DNA from: Alkalimarinus alittae
GTDB taxonomy: Bacteria > Pseudomonadota > Gammaproteobacteria > Pseudomonadales > Oleiphilaceae
Reading direction: 5' to 3'
DNA: 64,000 bases
Assembly (NCBI RefSeq): GCF_026016465.1
Contig: NZ_CP100390.1
Coordinates: forward strand, 3,825,001-3,889,000
A program made the translations under genes and the position numbers. Positions 28,372 to 38,525 of this stretch are shown piece after piece. The notes beneath the pieces are model-generated. The model was not told the DNA's origin. It saw only the letters and a list, made by a program, of their open reading frames with translations, and made no database searches. The stretch's first letter is position 1. Each line of letters opens with the position of its first letter.

Positions 28372-28893
28372 TTATGCCTTATCGGTATACACTCCGCGTG
28401 AATCTGGCGTTGCTGCAGAGCGATCTAACAAGCCAACATCTAACACAGGGGAAGCATCAATATGCTGTGCATCCATCATTTGAGCGACTCGCTGCAAGCT
28501 TGAGATAATCATTGTTTTTTCCCAGTCTTGAAGATCATTAAACTGCCGCGCAAATTGATCTTGCAAAGGCGCAGGCGCTGTCTTTAACGTTTCATAAGCC
28601 GCTTCAGTCAGGTAAGCGTGCACCTTTCGCTTATCGGTCTTTGACCGTTCTCTATAAACCAACTTGCGTTTCTCAAGCCTGTCAAGAATAGTGGTGACGG
28701 TCGCCTGACTAAGACTGATATCATTCGCAAGCTCTCCGATCGTCACCTCACCCTTATCTCTAATTGCCAAAAGTAACAAAATTTGCGGCGCCGTTAACCC
28801 TGTTGTTTTTGCCAAATGCTTCGAGTGTAGGTCGGTCGCCCTAATTACTCGCCGTAAGGCCACTAGAACCTGATCTACATGATCCAAAACCAC
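28372..28893 (-). CDS. ectR: MarR-type repressor of ectoine genes, EctR-like
   Basis: DNA-binding regulator of 173 residues with a winged helix-turn-helix: ALRRVIRATDLHSKHLAKTT, TIGELANDISLSQATVTTIL and the wing YRERSKTDKRKVH. It is divergent from ectA, the position of EctR1 in halophilic methylotrophs and other ectoine producers, where it represses ectABC-ask. The GTG at 28893 abuts the GGGGG run, and a TTG at 28887 is better spaced, so the first two residues are uncertain. The EctR name rests on context and similarity, not on specificity residues. Confidence 0.85.
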   Translation of the reverse strand: MVLDHVDQVLVALRRVIRATDLHSKHLAKTTGLTAPQILLLLAIRDKGEVTIGELANDISLSQATVTTILDRLEKRKLVYRERSKTDKRKVHAYLTEAAYETLKTAPAPLQDQFARQFNDLQDWEKTMIISSLQRVAQMMDAQHIDASPVLDVGLLDRSAATPDSRGVYTDKA

Positions 28894-28995
28894 CCCCTTT
28901 TTAAAGTGCTAAATAGCTAAAGTATAGCGACCCTGTCAATAGAAGTCCTTCCAATTCAGCCCCATTAATAGAAATATTTTTTTGTTTAGTGTACT

Positions 28996-29015
28996 ATGTT
29001 TAGACATCTAAGCAT
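28996..29015. promoter_or_regulatory. Palindromic operator in the ectR-ectA divergent region
   Basis: ATGTTTAGA-CA-TCTAAGCAT: 9-bp arms with one mismatch and a 2-bp centre, the symmetry and size of a MarR-family site. It is about 120 bp upstream of ectA and 100 bp from ectR. No other palindrome of this quality lies in the 240-bp region apart from the leader hairpin at 29104-29120. Confidence 0.65.
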
Positions 29016-29103
29016 TTTAATCAACAAAAAGCCTGATATTTTTTCTTTTACGGCTATTTAATTACGATTAACGTACACACATTACTTAGACTACTAATTT
29101 ATA

Positions 29104-29120
29104 TTTCGTTATAAACGAAA
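29104..29120 (+). promoter_or_regulatory. Hairpin next to the ectA ribosome-binding site
   Basis: TTTCGTT-ATA-AACGAAA, a perfect 7-bp stem whose 3' arm contributes GAAA to the Shine-Dalgarno GAAAGG, 10 nt before ATG 29133. Pairing would partly hide the ribosome site. A salt- or temperature-sensitive control of ectA translation is possible but unproven. Confidence 0.45.
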
Positions 29121-29132
29121 GGTTTTATATTA

Positions 29133-29630
29133 ATGCAAAATATTATACTGCACCCACCAGAAGACACTGATGGCAGTGCTGTTTCAGCACTTATAGAAAG
29201 GTGCCCTCCTTTAGATACCAATTCGCGATACTGCAACCTTTTACAGTGTAGCCACTTTGGCAATACATCTGTGATCGCGAAAGCTGACGGTAAAACAGTC
29301 GGATTTGTTTCAGGCTACATATTGCCTCAAGCAAATAACACACTATTCATTTGGCAAGTTGCTGTCGATAGCGCTGCACGAGGCACTGGACTTGCTCAAA
29401 AGATGATACGCAACATCGTTGAACGCGATGTTTGCGCTAATGTTTCTCACATTGAAACAACCATCACCAATGACAATAACGCCTCTTGGGCATTATTCGA
29501 ACGCATTGCAAAGCACTACAACGCGCCACTTATTCGCTCAGTCATGTTCGATCGTACCGATCATTTTGCGGGTGCTCATGACACCGAAATGCTGGCCAGG
29601 ATAGGTCCTCTTAAAAAGGCCGATGTTTAA
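29133..29630 (+). CDS. ectA: L-2,4-diaminobutyrate N-acetyltransferase EctA
   Basis: Second enzyme of ectoine synthesis: acetylates diaminobutyrate with acetyl-CoA to N-gamma-acetyl-diaminobutyrate. A GNAT fold of 165 residues, with the acetyl-CoA motif VAVDSAARGTGLAQKMI (about 86-102) and the EctA-specific N-terminal PPLDTNSRYCNLL. First gene of the ect operon, regulated from the ectR-ectA region. Confidence 0.96.
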   Translation: MQNIILHPPEDTDGSAVSALIERCPPLDTNSRYCNLLQCSHFGNTSVIAKADGKTVGFVSGYILPQANNTLFIWQVAVDSAARGTGLAQKMIRNIVERDVCANVSHIETTITNDNNASWALFERIAKHYNAPLIRSVMFDRTDHFAGAHDTEMLARIGPLKKADV

Positions 29631-29664
29631 CCCTTGCCTATCCACCCCGATCAAATCACTCTAA

Positions 29665-30981
<1,317 letters not shown>

Positions 30982-31026
30982 AACGCATTTAGCGTACATT
31001 GATAATGTGTTGATTAAGGAACGTTT

Positions 31027-31482
31027 ATGAATTTCATACGAACAAATCACGCTGTTCAATGTGTCAGAACTCGTCAAGTAGATGGCCGCGAAGTGTCTGA
31101 AGTTGTTGTCAGTTTCGATGAGCAACTTAACACTATCGCGCCCCATGTCTCAGCCTTGCTGTCAACAGAGGAAGTTAATCAGCTGGGCGCATGGCTAGAA
31201 GAGCGAGCGCGCCTGCAGCATGAACTGAAAGACAAGCCTCTAGGTATAACTGTTTTAGAGGCTTTACCGGGTTTATTACAAGAGGCAACCGATGCTGTAC
31301 GCCTTTTGGACACCCTGGATAGCTCTCTGCACAATCAGATAGAAGATAGCCTGCGCCTTTTTCGCTCCACACTTGATGACGCACTTCATACAAACCATAC
31401 GAATGAACAAAATGAGTTTGATTCTATGCAAGACGAAGAAGTGCTAAAAGAGCAGCTAACCTCAATTAAAAGTAAAGTATAG
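31027..31482 (+). CDS. Unrecognised 151-residue protein within the ectoine operon
   Basis: I do not recognise this family. The protein is acidic, has no signal peptide or membrane segment, and is mostly predicted helix in its second half, with repeated heptad-like leucines (LEALPGLLQEATDAVRLLDT, LEERARLQHELKDKP). An AAGGAAC ribosome site lies 5-7 nt before ATG 31027. It sits in the usual ectB-ectC gap (45 bp after ectB, 43 bp before ectC), so it is co-transcribed. The first 60 residues hold a VVVSFDEQLNTIAPHVSALL segment of possible beta/alpha character. It could be an accessory or regulatory partner of ectoine enzymes, but nothing in the sequence says which. Confidence 0.85.
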   Translation: MNFIRTNHAVQCVRTRQVDGREVSEVVVSFDEQLNTIAPHVSALLSTEEVNQLGAWLEERARLQHELKDKPLGITVLEALPGLLQEATDAVRLLDTLDSSLHNQIEDSLRLFRSTLDDALHTNHTNEQNEFDSMQDEEVLKEQLTSIKSKV

Positions 31483-31525
31483 ACGCATCGCTATACCAAC
31501 TTAACAACTTGGAGATCCGAGCAAC

Positions 31526-31912
31526 ATGATCGTTAGAGAACTAAACGAAGCAAACAATTCAGATAGACGCGTCGTATCACCTGATGGCAACTGGGAAAGC
31601 ACACGCCTTCTATTAAAAGAAGACAAGATGGGCTTTTCATTTCATATCACCACAATATACAAGGGTGCTGATTTTAGAATGCATTATCAGAATCACCTTG
31701 AGTCAGTCTATTGCATGTCAGGAACGGGTGAAATAGTAAACCTAGAAGACAACAAAGTTCACCCAATTAAAGAAGGTACACTCTATATTCTCGACAAGCA
31801 TGATCAACACATCCTCCGCGCTCATACTGAAATGAAAATGGCCTGCGTCTTTAACCCGCCATTAACCGGTAAAGAAGTGCATAACAAAGAAGGCGCCTAC
31901 GAACTAGTGTAA
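31526..31912 (+). CDS. ectC: Ectoine synthase EctC
   Basis: Cupin-fold enzyme that cyclises N-gamma-acetyl-diaminobutyrate to ectoine. The 128-residue length is typical. Metal and substrate positions are seen in [20 protein letters not shown] and the HDQH motif in [14 protein letters not shown], with the C-terminal [17 protein letters not shown] conserved. AUG is preceded by TTGGAG. It follows the unknown orf by 43 bp and precedes ask. Confidence 0.97.
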   Translation: MIVRELNEANNSDRRVVSPDGNWESTRLLLKEDKMGFSFHITTIYKGADFRMHYQNHLESVYCMSGTGEIVNLEDNKVHPIKEGTLYILDKHDQHILRAHTEMKMACVFNPPLTGKEVHNKEGAYELV

Positions 31913-31987
31913 ATACACTACGCGGCCGAAAGAGACTCTCCATAGGTATATTTTATGGAGCAACCAACCATCTTAAAAGAGGAAAAA

Positions 31988-33430
31988 ATGCACTTACATA
32001 CTGTGGAAAAGATTGGCGGCACGTCGATGAACAATTACGAGGCTGTACGAGACAATATTGTCCGCAACCCCGCCTTAAAAAACAATATCCACAACCGAAT
32101 ATTGGTTGTTTCAGCGTACAGCGGTATTACAGACTTACTACTGGAACATAAGAAAACAGGACACCCTGGCGTGTTCTCATTGTTTTCGAACAGCACCAAC
32201 GGCAAAGACTGGCGCACCATGCTTGATAAGGTCAGACAACAGATGTTTGATATCAACGCGTCCCTGTTTAAAACCGAAGACCAGATAGACGCGGCCAACC
32301 AGTTTATTGCGGAGCGTATCAGCGACGCAGAATCTTGCTTGAGCGACTTACAAAGACTGTGTAATCACGGCCACTTCTCACTTGAATCTCACCTAGATTC
32401 TGTTAGAGAAATGCTAGCCTGTATAGGTGAAGCGCATAGCGCCAGAAACACTGCACACCTATTAAGCCAAGACGGTATTAATGCTTGCTTTGTCGACCTT
32501 ACCGGCTGGCGCAGCCCTGAACAAATTTCTTTAGATGAGCGTATTAAACAGGCGTTTTCTAATATAGACCTGCAATCTACTATGCCTATCGTAACCGGCT
32601 ACGCTCACAGCGAAGTAGGATTAATGACGCATTTTGACCGCGGCTATAGCGAGATGACCTTCAGCCGTATTGCGGTACTCACTGAAGCGAATGAAGCCAT
32701 CATTCACAAAGAGTTCCACCTGAGCAGTGCCGACCCACGCTTGGTGGGTGAAGATAATGCGGTGCCCATTGGTAGAACCAATTACGATGTTGCAGATCAA
32801 CTCGCTAACTTAGGTATGGAAGCCATTCACCCTAAGGCAGCGAAAGGCTTGCGCCAAAATAATATTCCGCTACGCGTCAGAAACACCTTTGAGCCAGAAC
32901 ACTACGGAACATTGATCACACAAGACTATGTCAGCGACTCCCCTTGTGTAGAAATCATTGCTGGCCAAAAGGACATTTGCGCAGTTGAACTCTTTGACCA
33001 AGATATGACTGGCAACATTACTGAGTACGACCATGCAATCATCGAAATATTTAAACAATTCGATGTCATGACGGTTGCAAAGGATATTAATGCAAACACA
33101 ATCACGCATTACGTGGATGCTGACATCGGCACACTTAAGCGCATTACCGCGCAACTCAAAAAACGCTACCCAGATGCTGAGATAAGCAAACGCATCGTTG
33201 CGATTGTGTCAGCCATCGGGAGTGATATGCAGGTTCCAGGCATACTCTCCAAAACGGTAAACGCATTGGCTGAGCAAAATATTAGTATTTTGGCTATCCA
33301 CCAATCAATGCGGCAGGTAGATATGCAGTTTATAATTGACGAAGATGATTATGAAATGGCTGTAAAAAGCCTACACCGTTGTTTGGTTGAAGTTCATGAC
33401 CACGGACGAGCAATATGCCTCGCATCATAG
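31988..33430 (+). CDS. ask: Ectoine-specific aspartate kinase Ask_Ect
   Basis: Aspartokinase of the ectoine cluster, feeding phospho-aspartate to the pathway without the lysine/threonine feedback of the housekeeping enzyme. 480 residues: the N-terminal kinase domain starts HTVEKIGGTSM, and ACT domains lie at the C-terminus (about 340-470). I choose ATG 31988 because AGAGG precedes it and homology begins at HTVEKIGGTS. Opening the frame at 31955 adds residues without similarity. Last pathway gene, overlapping the TPR gene by 16 bp. Confidence 0.95.
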   Translation: MHLHTVEKIGGTSMNNYEAVRDNIVRNPALKNNIHNRILVVSAYSGITDLLLEHKKTGHPGVFSLFSNSTNGKDWRTMLDKVRQQMFDINASLFKTEDQIDAANQFIAERISDAESCLSDLQRLCNHGHFSLESHLDSVREMLACIGEAHSARNTAHLLSQDGINACFVDLTGWRSPEQISLDERIKQAFSNIDLQSTMPIVTGYAHSEVGLMTHFDRGYSEMTFSRIAVLTEANEAIIHKEFHLSSADPRLVGEDNAVPIGRTNYDVADQLANLGMEAIHPKAAKGLRQNNIPLRVRNTFEPEHYGTLITQDYVSDSPCVEIIAGQKDICAVELFDQDMTGNITEYDHAIIEIFKQFDVMTVAKDINANTITHYVDADIGTLKRITAQLKKRYPDAEISKRIVAIVSAIGSDMQVPGILSKTVNALAEQNISILAIHQSMRQVDMQFIIDEDDYEMAVKSLHRCLVEVHDHGRAICLAS

Positions 33431-34260
33431 CGGCCATATTGTTGCTTTGGGTTAGCATCGTCAACGCCGCAGAGCCACCCACAGCAGAGGATATAGATAA
33501 GCTAGAAAAGCCTATGTATACCCCCTTTGTTGAGCTCTATGTACTCGAAGAGCTTAAACGCCTTCGCGTCGACCTTGCTGATCAAAAACACGAAATGATC
33601 CAGCAGATTGTCGACAGAGAACACAGCTCTGTCGATCGTGCTGTGTCTTATGCCACCGATACGGTGACCTATTTTTTCTATCTCATCGCCGGCGCCAGTT
33701 CAATTATGGTACTTGTAGGTTGGAACTCATTAAGAGAAGTCAAAGAGCGCGTACACTCTTTGGCAGATGAAGAGATCTCAAAACTAGTATCAGAGTATGA
33801 GAGCAGACTACGCGCCATCGAACTACAACTGAATCAAAAAACCAGACATATTGAAGAAAATAGAGAAGAGATCGAACTCACTCAAGACCTACAGTCACTC
33901 TGGCTTAGAGCAGGACAAGACCTTAACCTCTCTAGTAAAATTGAAACCTATGATGAAATTCTCAAGCTAAGGCAAGATGATTGCGAAGCACTCACCTACA
34001 AAGCGGATACCGTGCTTGAGCTAAACGAACCTCAGTGGGCTGCAAACTTATGCCATCAAGCATTAAAAATAGACCCTGAGAACTGCCATGCATTTTATCA
34101 GCTAGGGTGCGCTTATACCGCCATGAAACAGTTTGATGAGGCTATAAAGTATTTATCCGAAGCGCTGAAGCGTAAAGATAGTTACCGTGAAGAGATTCAG
34201 AATGATAATGCACTCATCCCTCTTCAAGAACTCGAGTCATTTCAATCGCTAATGACTTAG
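33415..34260 (+). CDS. Exported or membrane TPR protein downstream of ask
   Basis: 281 residues. A signal peptide-like segment (MPRIIAAILLLWVSIVNA) is followed by a short soluble part. A transmembrane helix lies at about 82-103 (YFFYLIAGASSIMVLVGW), then a charged helical coiled coil (about 105-150, with SRLRAIELQLNQKTRHIEEN). A TPR region follows (about 175-270, SKIETYDEILKLRQDDCEAL and later FYQLGCAYTAMKQFDEAIKY). Not a standard ectoine gene. The start lies inside ask (16-bp overlap), implying coupled translation. It may sense or stabilise a membrane complex; nothing fixes its role. Confidence 0.85.
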   Translation: MPRIIAAILLLWVSIVNAAEPPTAEDIDKLEKPMYTPFVELYVLEELKRLRVDLADQKHEMIQQIVDREHSSVDRAVSYATDTVTYFFYLIAGASSIMVLVGWNSLREVKERVHSLADEEISKLVSEYESRLRAIELQLNQKTRHIEENREEIELTQDLQSLWLRAGQDLNLSSKIETYDEILKLRQDDCEALTYKADTVLELNEPQWAANLCHQALKIDPENCHAFYQLGCAYTAMKQFDEAIKYLSEALKRKDSYREEIQNDNALIPLQELESFQSLMT

Positions 34261-34282
34261 GTTTAGTTACAAACGCCTGAGT

Positions 34283-35182
34283 TTAAACCAATCTAAAATC
34301 TTTAAAGAAAGAACGGCAGTGCTCTACTTCTGCTGCCGTCATCCACTTCTCGTTGCTATAAATAATCTCGCTACCGATTTTATTCGCCTTGCTACTCCAC
34401 ATCGGATTGTAAGGGAGAACAGTCAACTCGGTAACGTTCTGCTGCTTTAGAAACGTAGCGATCGCTGCTAAGTTTTTATCTGTCGCGGTAATACCCGGGA
34501 TGAGTGGAATTCGAGGCAAAATAGGCCCCCCTCCCTCAAGGTAGCGCTGATGCAACTGACCAAAATTCTCGAGTATTTGCTTATTTGATTTACCACAGTG
34601 CTTGATATGCGCTTGCTCATCAAACAGCTTTATATCCATATAAATTTGGTCAATATAGGGTAAAATTTTCTGTTCAAAGTGCGCCATCGAAAAATAACCC
34701 GATGTTTCTACCAAGCAATGAATTTTTCTTTCCTTTAGTTTCCTCAACAACTGCTCACAAAACGTCGGATACAGCGTAAATTCGCCACCAGAAAGCGTCA
34801 CCCCTCCACCCGATGTTTCGTAAAACACTTGATACCGATCTACCGTAGCAAGCACCTGATCAACCGTATAGTTATCCCCGATTATCGATAAAGCCTCTGA
34901 AGCGCAAACCTCGGTGCATTTGAAGCATGAGGTGCATTTATCATAATCAACGAATAAGGGATTATGTTTATCTAAGGCATCTTCAGGACATGCTTTAACA
35001 CACTCACCGATATCGACACATTTAGTTTTATCAAATGAGAGTTGAGCGCGCCGGCTTTGGGATTCCGGGTTGTGACACCACACACAAGCCAAAGGGCAAC
35101 CCTTGAAGAACACCACGGTTCTTATTCCCGGGCCATCATCCAGAGAATTGCCTTTTATTTCACAGAGTACTGCCTCTTCCAT
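34283..35182 (-). CDS. Glycyl-radical enzyme activating protein (radical SAM)
   Basis: Iron-sulphur enzyme that uses S-adenosylmethionine to abstract H from the glycine of its partner enzyme under anaerobic conditions. The 299 residues carry the radical-SAM motif CxxxCxxC in FFKGCPLACVWCHNPES and the GGE motif in TLSGGEFTLY. A ferredoxin-like insert with eight cysteines (CVDIGECVKAC, CTSCFKCTEVC) indicates two extra 4Fe-4S clusters, as in activases for non-PFL enzymes. It lies 80 bp downstream of the broken enzyme gene and is itself intact. Confidence 0.95.
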   Translation of the reverse strand: MEEAVLCEIKGNSLDDGPGIRTVVFFKGCPLACVWCHNPESQSRRAQLSFDKTKCVDIGECVKACPEDALDKHNPLFVDYDKCTSCFKCTEVCASEALSIIGDNYTVDQVLATVDRYQVFYETSGGGVTLSGGEFTLYPTFCEQLLRKLKERKIHCLVETSGYFSMAHFEQKILPYIDQIYMDIKLFDEQAHIKHCGKSNKQILENFGQLHQRYLEGGGPILPRIPLIPGITATDKNLAAIATFLKQQNVTELTVLPYNPMWSSKANKIGSEIIYSNEKWMTAAEVEHCRSFFKDFRLV

Positions 35183-35262
35183 TTATAGACTCCAGCCAGT
35201 GTTTGTCATTTACGCCTTCACGAGGATGACAATAAAATTATGATGTTTCAGGATGGCGCCAG

Positions 35263-38200
35263 CTAAAGGCCAAACGATGAACGCTCAATAAGCTCCATCT
35301 GCATATCCCGATTAAGCGTAACGAAGTAAGCGTTATACCCCGAAATACGCACCAGCAGGTTGCGATAGTTTTCTGGGTGAATCATGGCGTCTTTAAGCGT
35401 GTCTGCACTCACCACATTGAGCTGCATTTGCATCCCCCCGAGTTTGAAATAACTACGGGTGTAAGACTTCATAATATCAACGGTTCGATCTCGGCTATCT
35501 TCAGCACTGGGGACCACCTTGACGTTGAAGGCAATATTGTTACTCATATTCTTTGGGTCTAGCCGCGCAACATCGCGAAGGTTATCCAACATGTTATCGG
35601 ACGCCTCCGCTTTGGGTGTTAGCCCCGGCGTCAACGACTTACCGGCACGCTTACCCGAAGGTAATGCGCCACTCAGTGTGCCAAAAATGACATGATTCGA
35701 CATAGACCAAAAACCTGCAGTGTACTTTCCACCTCGATAATTAGTGTGCTTACCATAATGGTCATGCGTAAATTGAGTAATCCGATTAGCCATGGCCACC
35801 GAGTCTTCGTTACCCGAACCAAACAAGGGCACCTTATTATGAATCATTGATAATAGTTCGAGGTCATCGTTAAAATCAGTATCGATGGCGGCTTTAAAAC
35901 GTTTCAGAGTGGCCAATTTCTTATCATAGACGAGGGTTTTAATAGCCATCATAGAGTCAGTGACATCTGCCAACCCAATGCAGGCCGCGCCCGAACTATT
36001 ATATTTTGCCCCACCATGAGTGACGTCTTTCGCTGACTGAATCGTGCCGTCAATAAGGCTAGATAATAAAGGCGTCGGACGAATCGCCTGATGGGCTTTA
36101 CCTAACATATCGTTGTATTCGATCGACTGGCTAATAAGAAAACCAAATTGCTGGGTAAATGCATCAAAGAATGAATCAAAAGATGGAAAATCATCAACGC
36201 CCACCTGCCCCGTCTTGGGGCCAAGGTGCCATTGCATCGTCGGGTGATAGCCATTATTCAACGTCATTTCCAGCGCGCCGACCATATTCATCATTTGAAA
36301 ATTGGTGTGGCCCATATGCTTGCCGCAGAGTGTCGGCTCAACGCAGCCTGTGGCAGCCCAGTCTCTGATATCACTCAGCTCATAATCGTATTGTTCGAGC
36401 GATGCCATCACCGCATCACCGCATCATCGCTGTGTATCGATGGGGTGCCAGCAGTAATCAAGTTAACTTCACATAACCGTTTTAGATAAGTATCTGTATT
36501 CACACCTTCTTTGAATCGCGCGTTAACGTTAGGGTCCCGAATGGTGAGTATTTCCGTTACCTTAAGGAAGATATAGGTCATATCATTAACGGCATCTTCA
36601 CCTTCAGGCGTTATACCACCAAGGGTAATCGCCTGATCAGACGAGCTTCCGCCAAAATACCAGTTAGCAAGGTCGGGCGTAAGAGGTAAATGGTCTGTTG
36701 CTCGCATATAGAGGCAGCTGATCAATTCAATGGCATACTCTATATAGGCTTTACGCTCTTCTTCCGTTTTGAGTTTTGACATATCCGCGTCAAAGTAGGG
36801 CTGTAACCACTGGTCTAGCCTGCCCAGTGAAAGGCCTGCATTGGTGTTTTCCATATGCAGCCCAACCCAAGATATCCATATCGCATTGACGGCTTCATCT
36901 AATGTGCGGGCAGGTTGATCTGCAATGTGGTCGCAAATTTGGGCTAATCGCTCTAATTCAGAGCGGCGTTTGGGGTTAGCTTCAGCCTGTGCATCTAATG
37001 CGGCTTGCTGAGACAAGTTCTTTGAATAGGCGCTTAAGCCTTCCAAACACAACACCATTCCCGCAAGCGTTGCTCGCTGGTTTTGGTCTAGATCTGACTG
37101 CTCAAGTTGCTGTTTAACTTCTGAAATAATTCCGCTTGTTCCCTGTTTAAGTATTTTGGGGAAGTCGGGGATGGTGTGAGAAATGGCAACGGTCTTCCAC
37201 AAGAAGTAGACCGCAAAGCGCTCGTCAATCAACTGGCTCATGGGCGCATTATAATAATCCCTCACCCACTCTCTGAACGTACGTTTTGACCAATAAGGAA
37301 ACACTTCATGATGCAATATATGGACGGTTTCTTCTGATACATCGTATGAGTTAAGCGGACGATGAGGGACGGTAAGCAACTCGCTCCAGATCATCATGCC
37401 GTGGCTATCGGGGTATACCACTACGCCAATTTATTTGGTCGTAGTCGTACCCGCAATCAGGTCGTTTTTTCGAATGATGGGCTTTTTGTTTTGTAATAAG
37501 TATTTAAAAATATGGCCCTGTCGAAGCTCAGGAATCCACTTATGCCCTTCTGTATCAGTTTCAAAGCCGTTCTTCTTGCACCAGTCTGTGACTAATTTAG
37601 GGCGCTCCGGGCAGATTTCGGGTTTAACTTCAAAATGGATATCCAGAAATGCTTGAACTCTGGGGAAGTCATTCAAACTATAATCAGATAAGTACGGGTC
37701 TGTCAGATGCTTTACACCCAGGTCAATCTGCTCCCCTTTTAACCGCTCGGCCATTTTAGCAACGACTTCATCACTAACTTTTCCCTTGCCTCCTTCAGCT
37801 ATTTTTTCTGCAACACCTTTTGCATCTAGCTTTTCTTTCGCCATCATTTTCTTTTGCTTGTTAATCAGCAGCAGCGACATAAAAAAGAAAAAGAGGTGTA
37901 AGTAGTTTATATTCCCCTGCGTTTTTAACTCGCTTTTCATAATCATGAAAATTTGTTCAGTGGGGGTCGCGCCGAGTAGCTTTGTAACCGCTTTATCTGA
38001 TTTAAACATTAAGGCGGTATCGCAATCAGCAGGCATTTTATTTAAAACAGTGGCTTTGCCATCTTTAAATTGAATCGCTGTATCCACACTTTTATTTTCT
38101 GTGCAGATGCCCGCTGTAAAGTTAATCCAACCTTGATCACTTTTAAGGTAACCATTCATGCCTGGCCGCCAATTAAAGTTTTTGGCCATCAGAAACAATA

Positions 38201-38303
38201 ATGTTTTTACTAATGCATTCGTGCCATTTACTTTTAAGCCGTCATTTATTTTTAGGCTAATAGCGTCAGCAGCAGTTTTGAGTTGACCTGTTCTTGCAAG
38301 CAT
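35263..38303 (-). pseudogene. SCP2-like domain fused to a glycyl radical enzyme, broken twice
   Basis: Three consecutive open segments (37431-38303, 36408-37421, 35263-36411) make one gene. Residues 1-145 resemble an SCP2 sterol-carrier domain (LMFKSDKAVTKLLGA ... MKSELKTQGNINYLHL). The rest is a PFL-like glycyl radical enzyme: IIRKNDLIAGTTTTK, then the TAA, then GVVVYPDSHG. The active-site motif is GCVEP (Cys codon 36343-36345), and the radical glycine is in RISGYNAYFVTL (Gly codon 35338-35340). Lesions: an in-frame TAA at 37431-37433 and an extra 8-bp unit at 36407-36422 that shifts the frame. Omitting 8 bp and reading the TAA as sense gives 1010 residues. GCVEP is seen in dehydratase- and lyase-type enzymes, but substrate is unknown. 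Confidence 0.88.
36407..36430 (-). repeat. 8-bp tandem repeat in the glycyl radical enzyme gene
   Basis: Plus-strand ATCACCGC ATCACCGC ATCATCGC: two exact copies and a third with one mismatch. The minus strand codes S-D-D-A-V-M in frame only when one copy is absent, so the extra copy causes the frameshift. It lies about 20 codons before the active-site cysteine. Confidence 0.85.
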
Positions 38304-38525
38304 AACCCAGACCCCTTATTTTTAGATTTAGGGTTTCACTTTAGTTAAACTAGCATAAAGTTAATTGACTTTTTATGACTTAAAATTGATGTATTACGAA
38401 CAATATGAGCAAGAAAGACTAATTTTTAACCTAAAATACGCTTATTTTATCAAGATTCGAAAAAAGACAAGGAGAAGCCGCGAGCTAAAAAGAGTGCAAG
38501 GCTAACCCAGAAAGGCAAAAGTAAT

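Noticed and set aside
35185-35215. Possible third palindromic repeat (TGTCAT ... ATGACA) between enzyme and activase genes
   Set aside because: Only 6-bp arms and weak likeness to the ATTCCC-type repeat; not enough support.
37421-37433. Separate gene starting at GTG 37421
   Set aside because: It is in the same frame as the segment upstream of the TAA and continues the glycyl radical enzyme sequence; it lacks a ribosome site.
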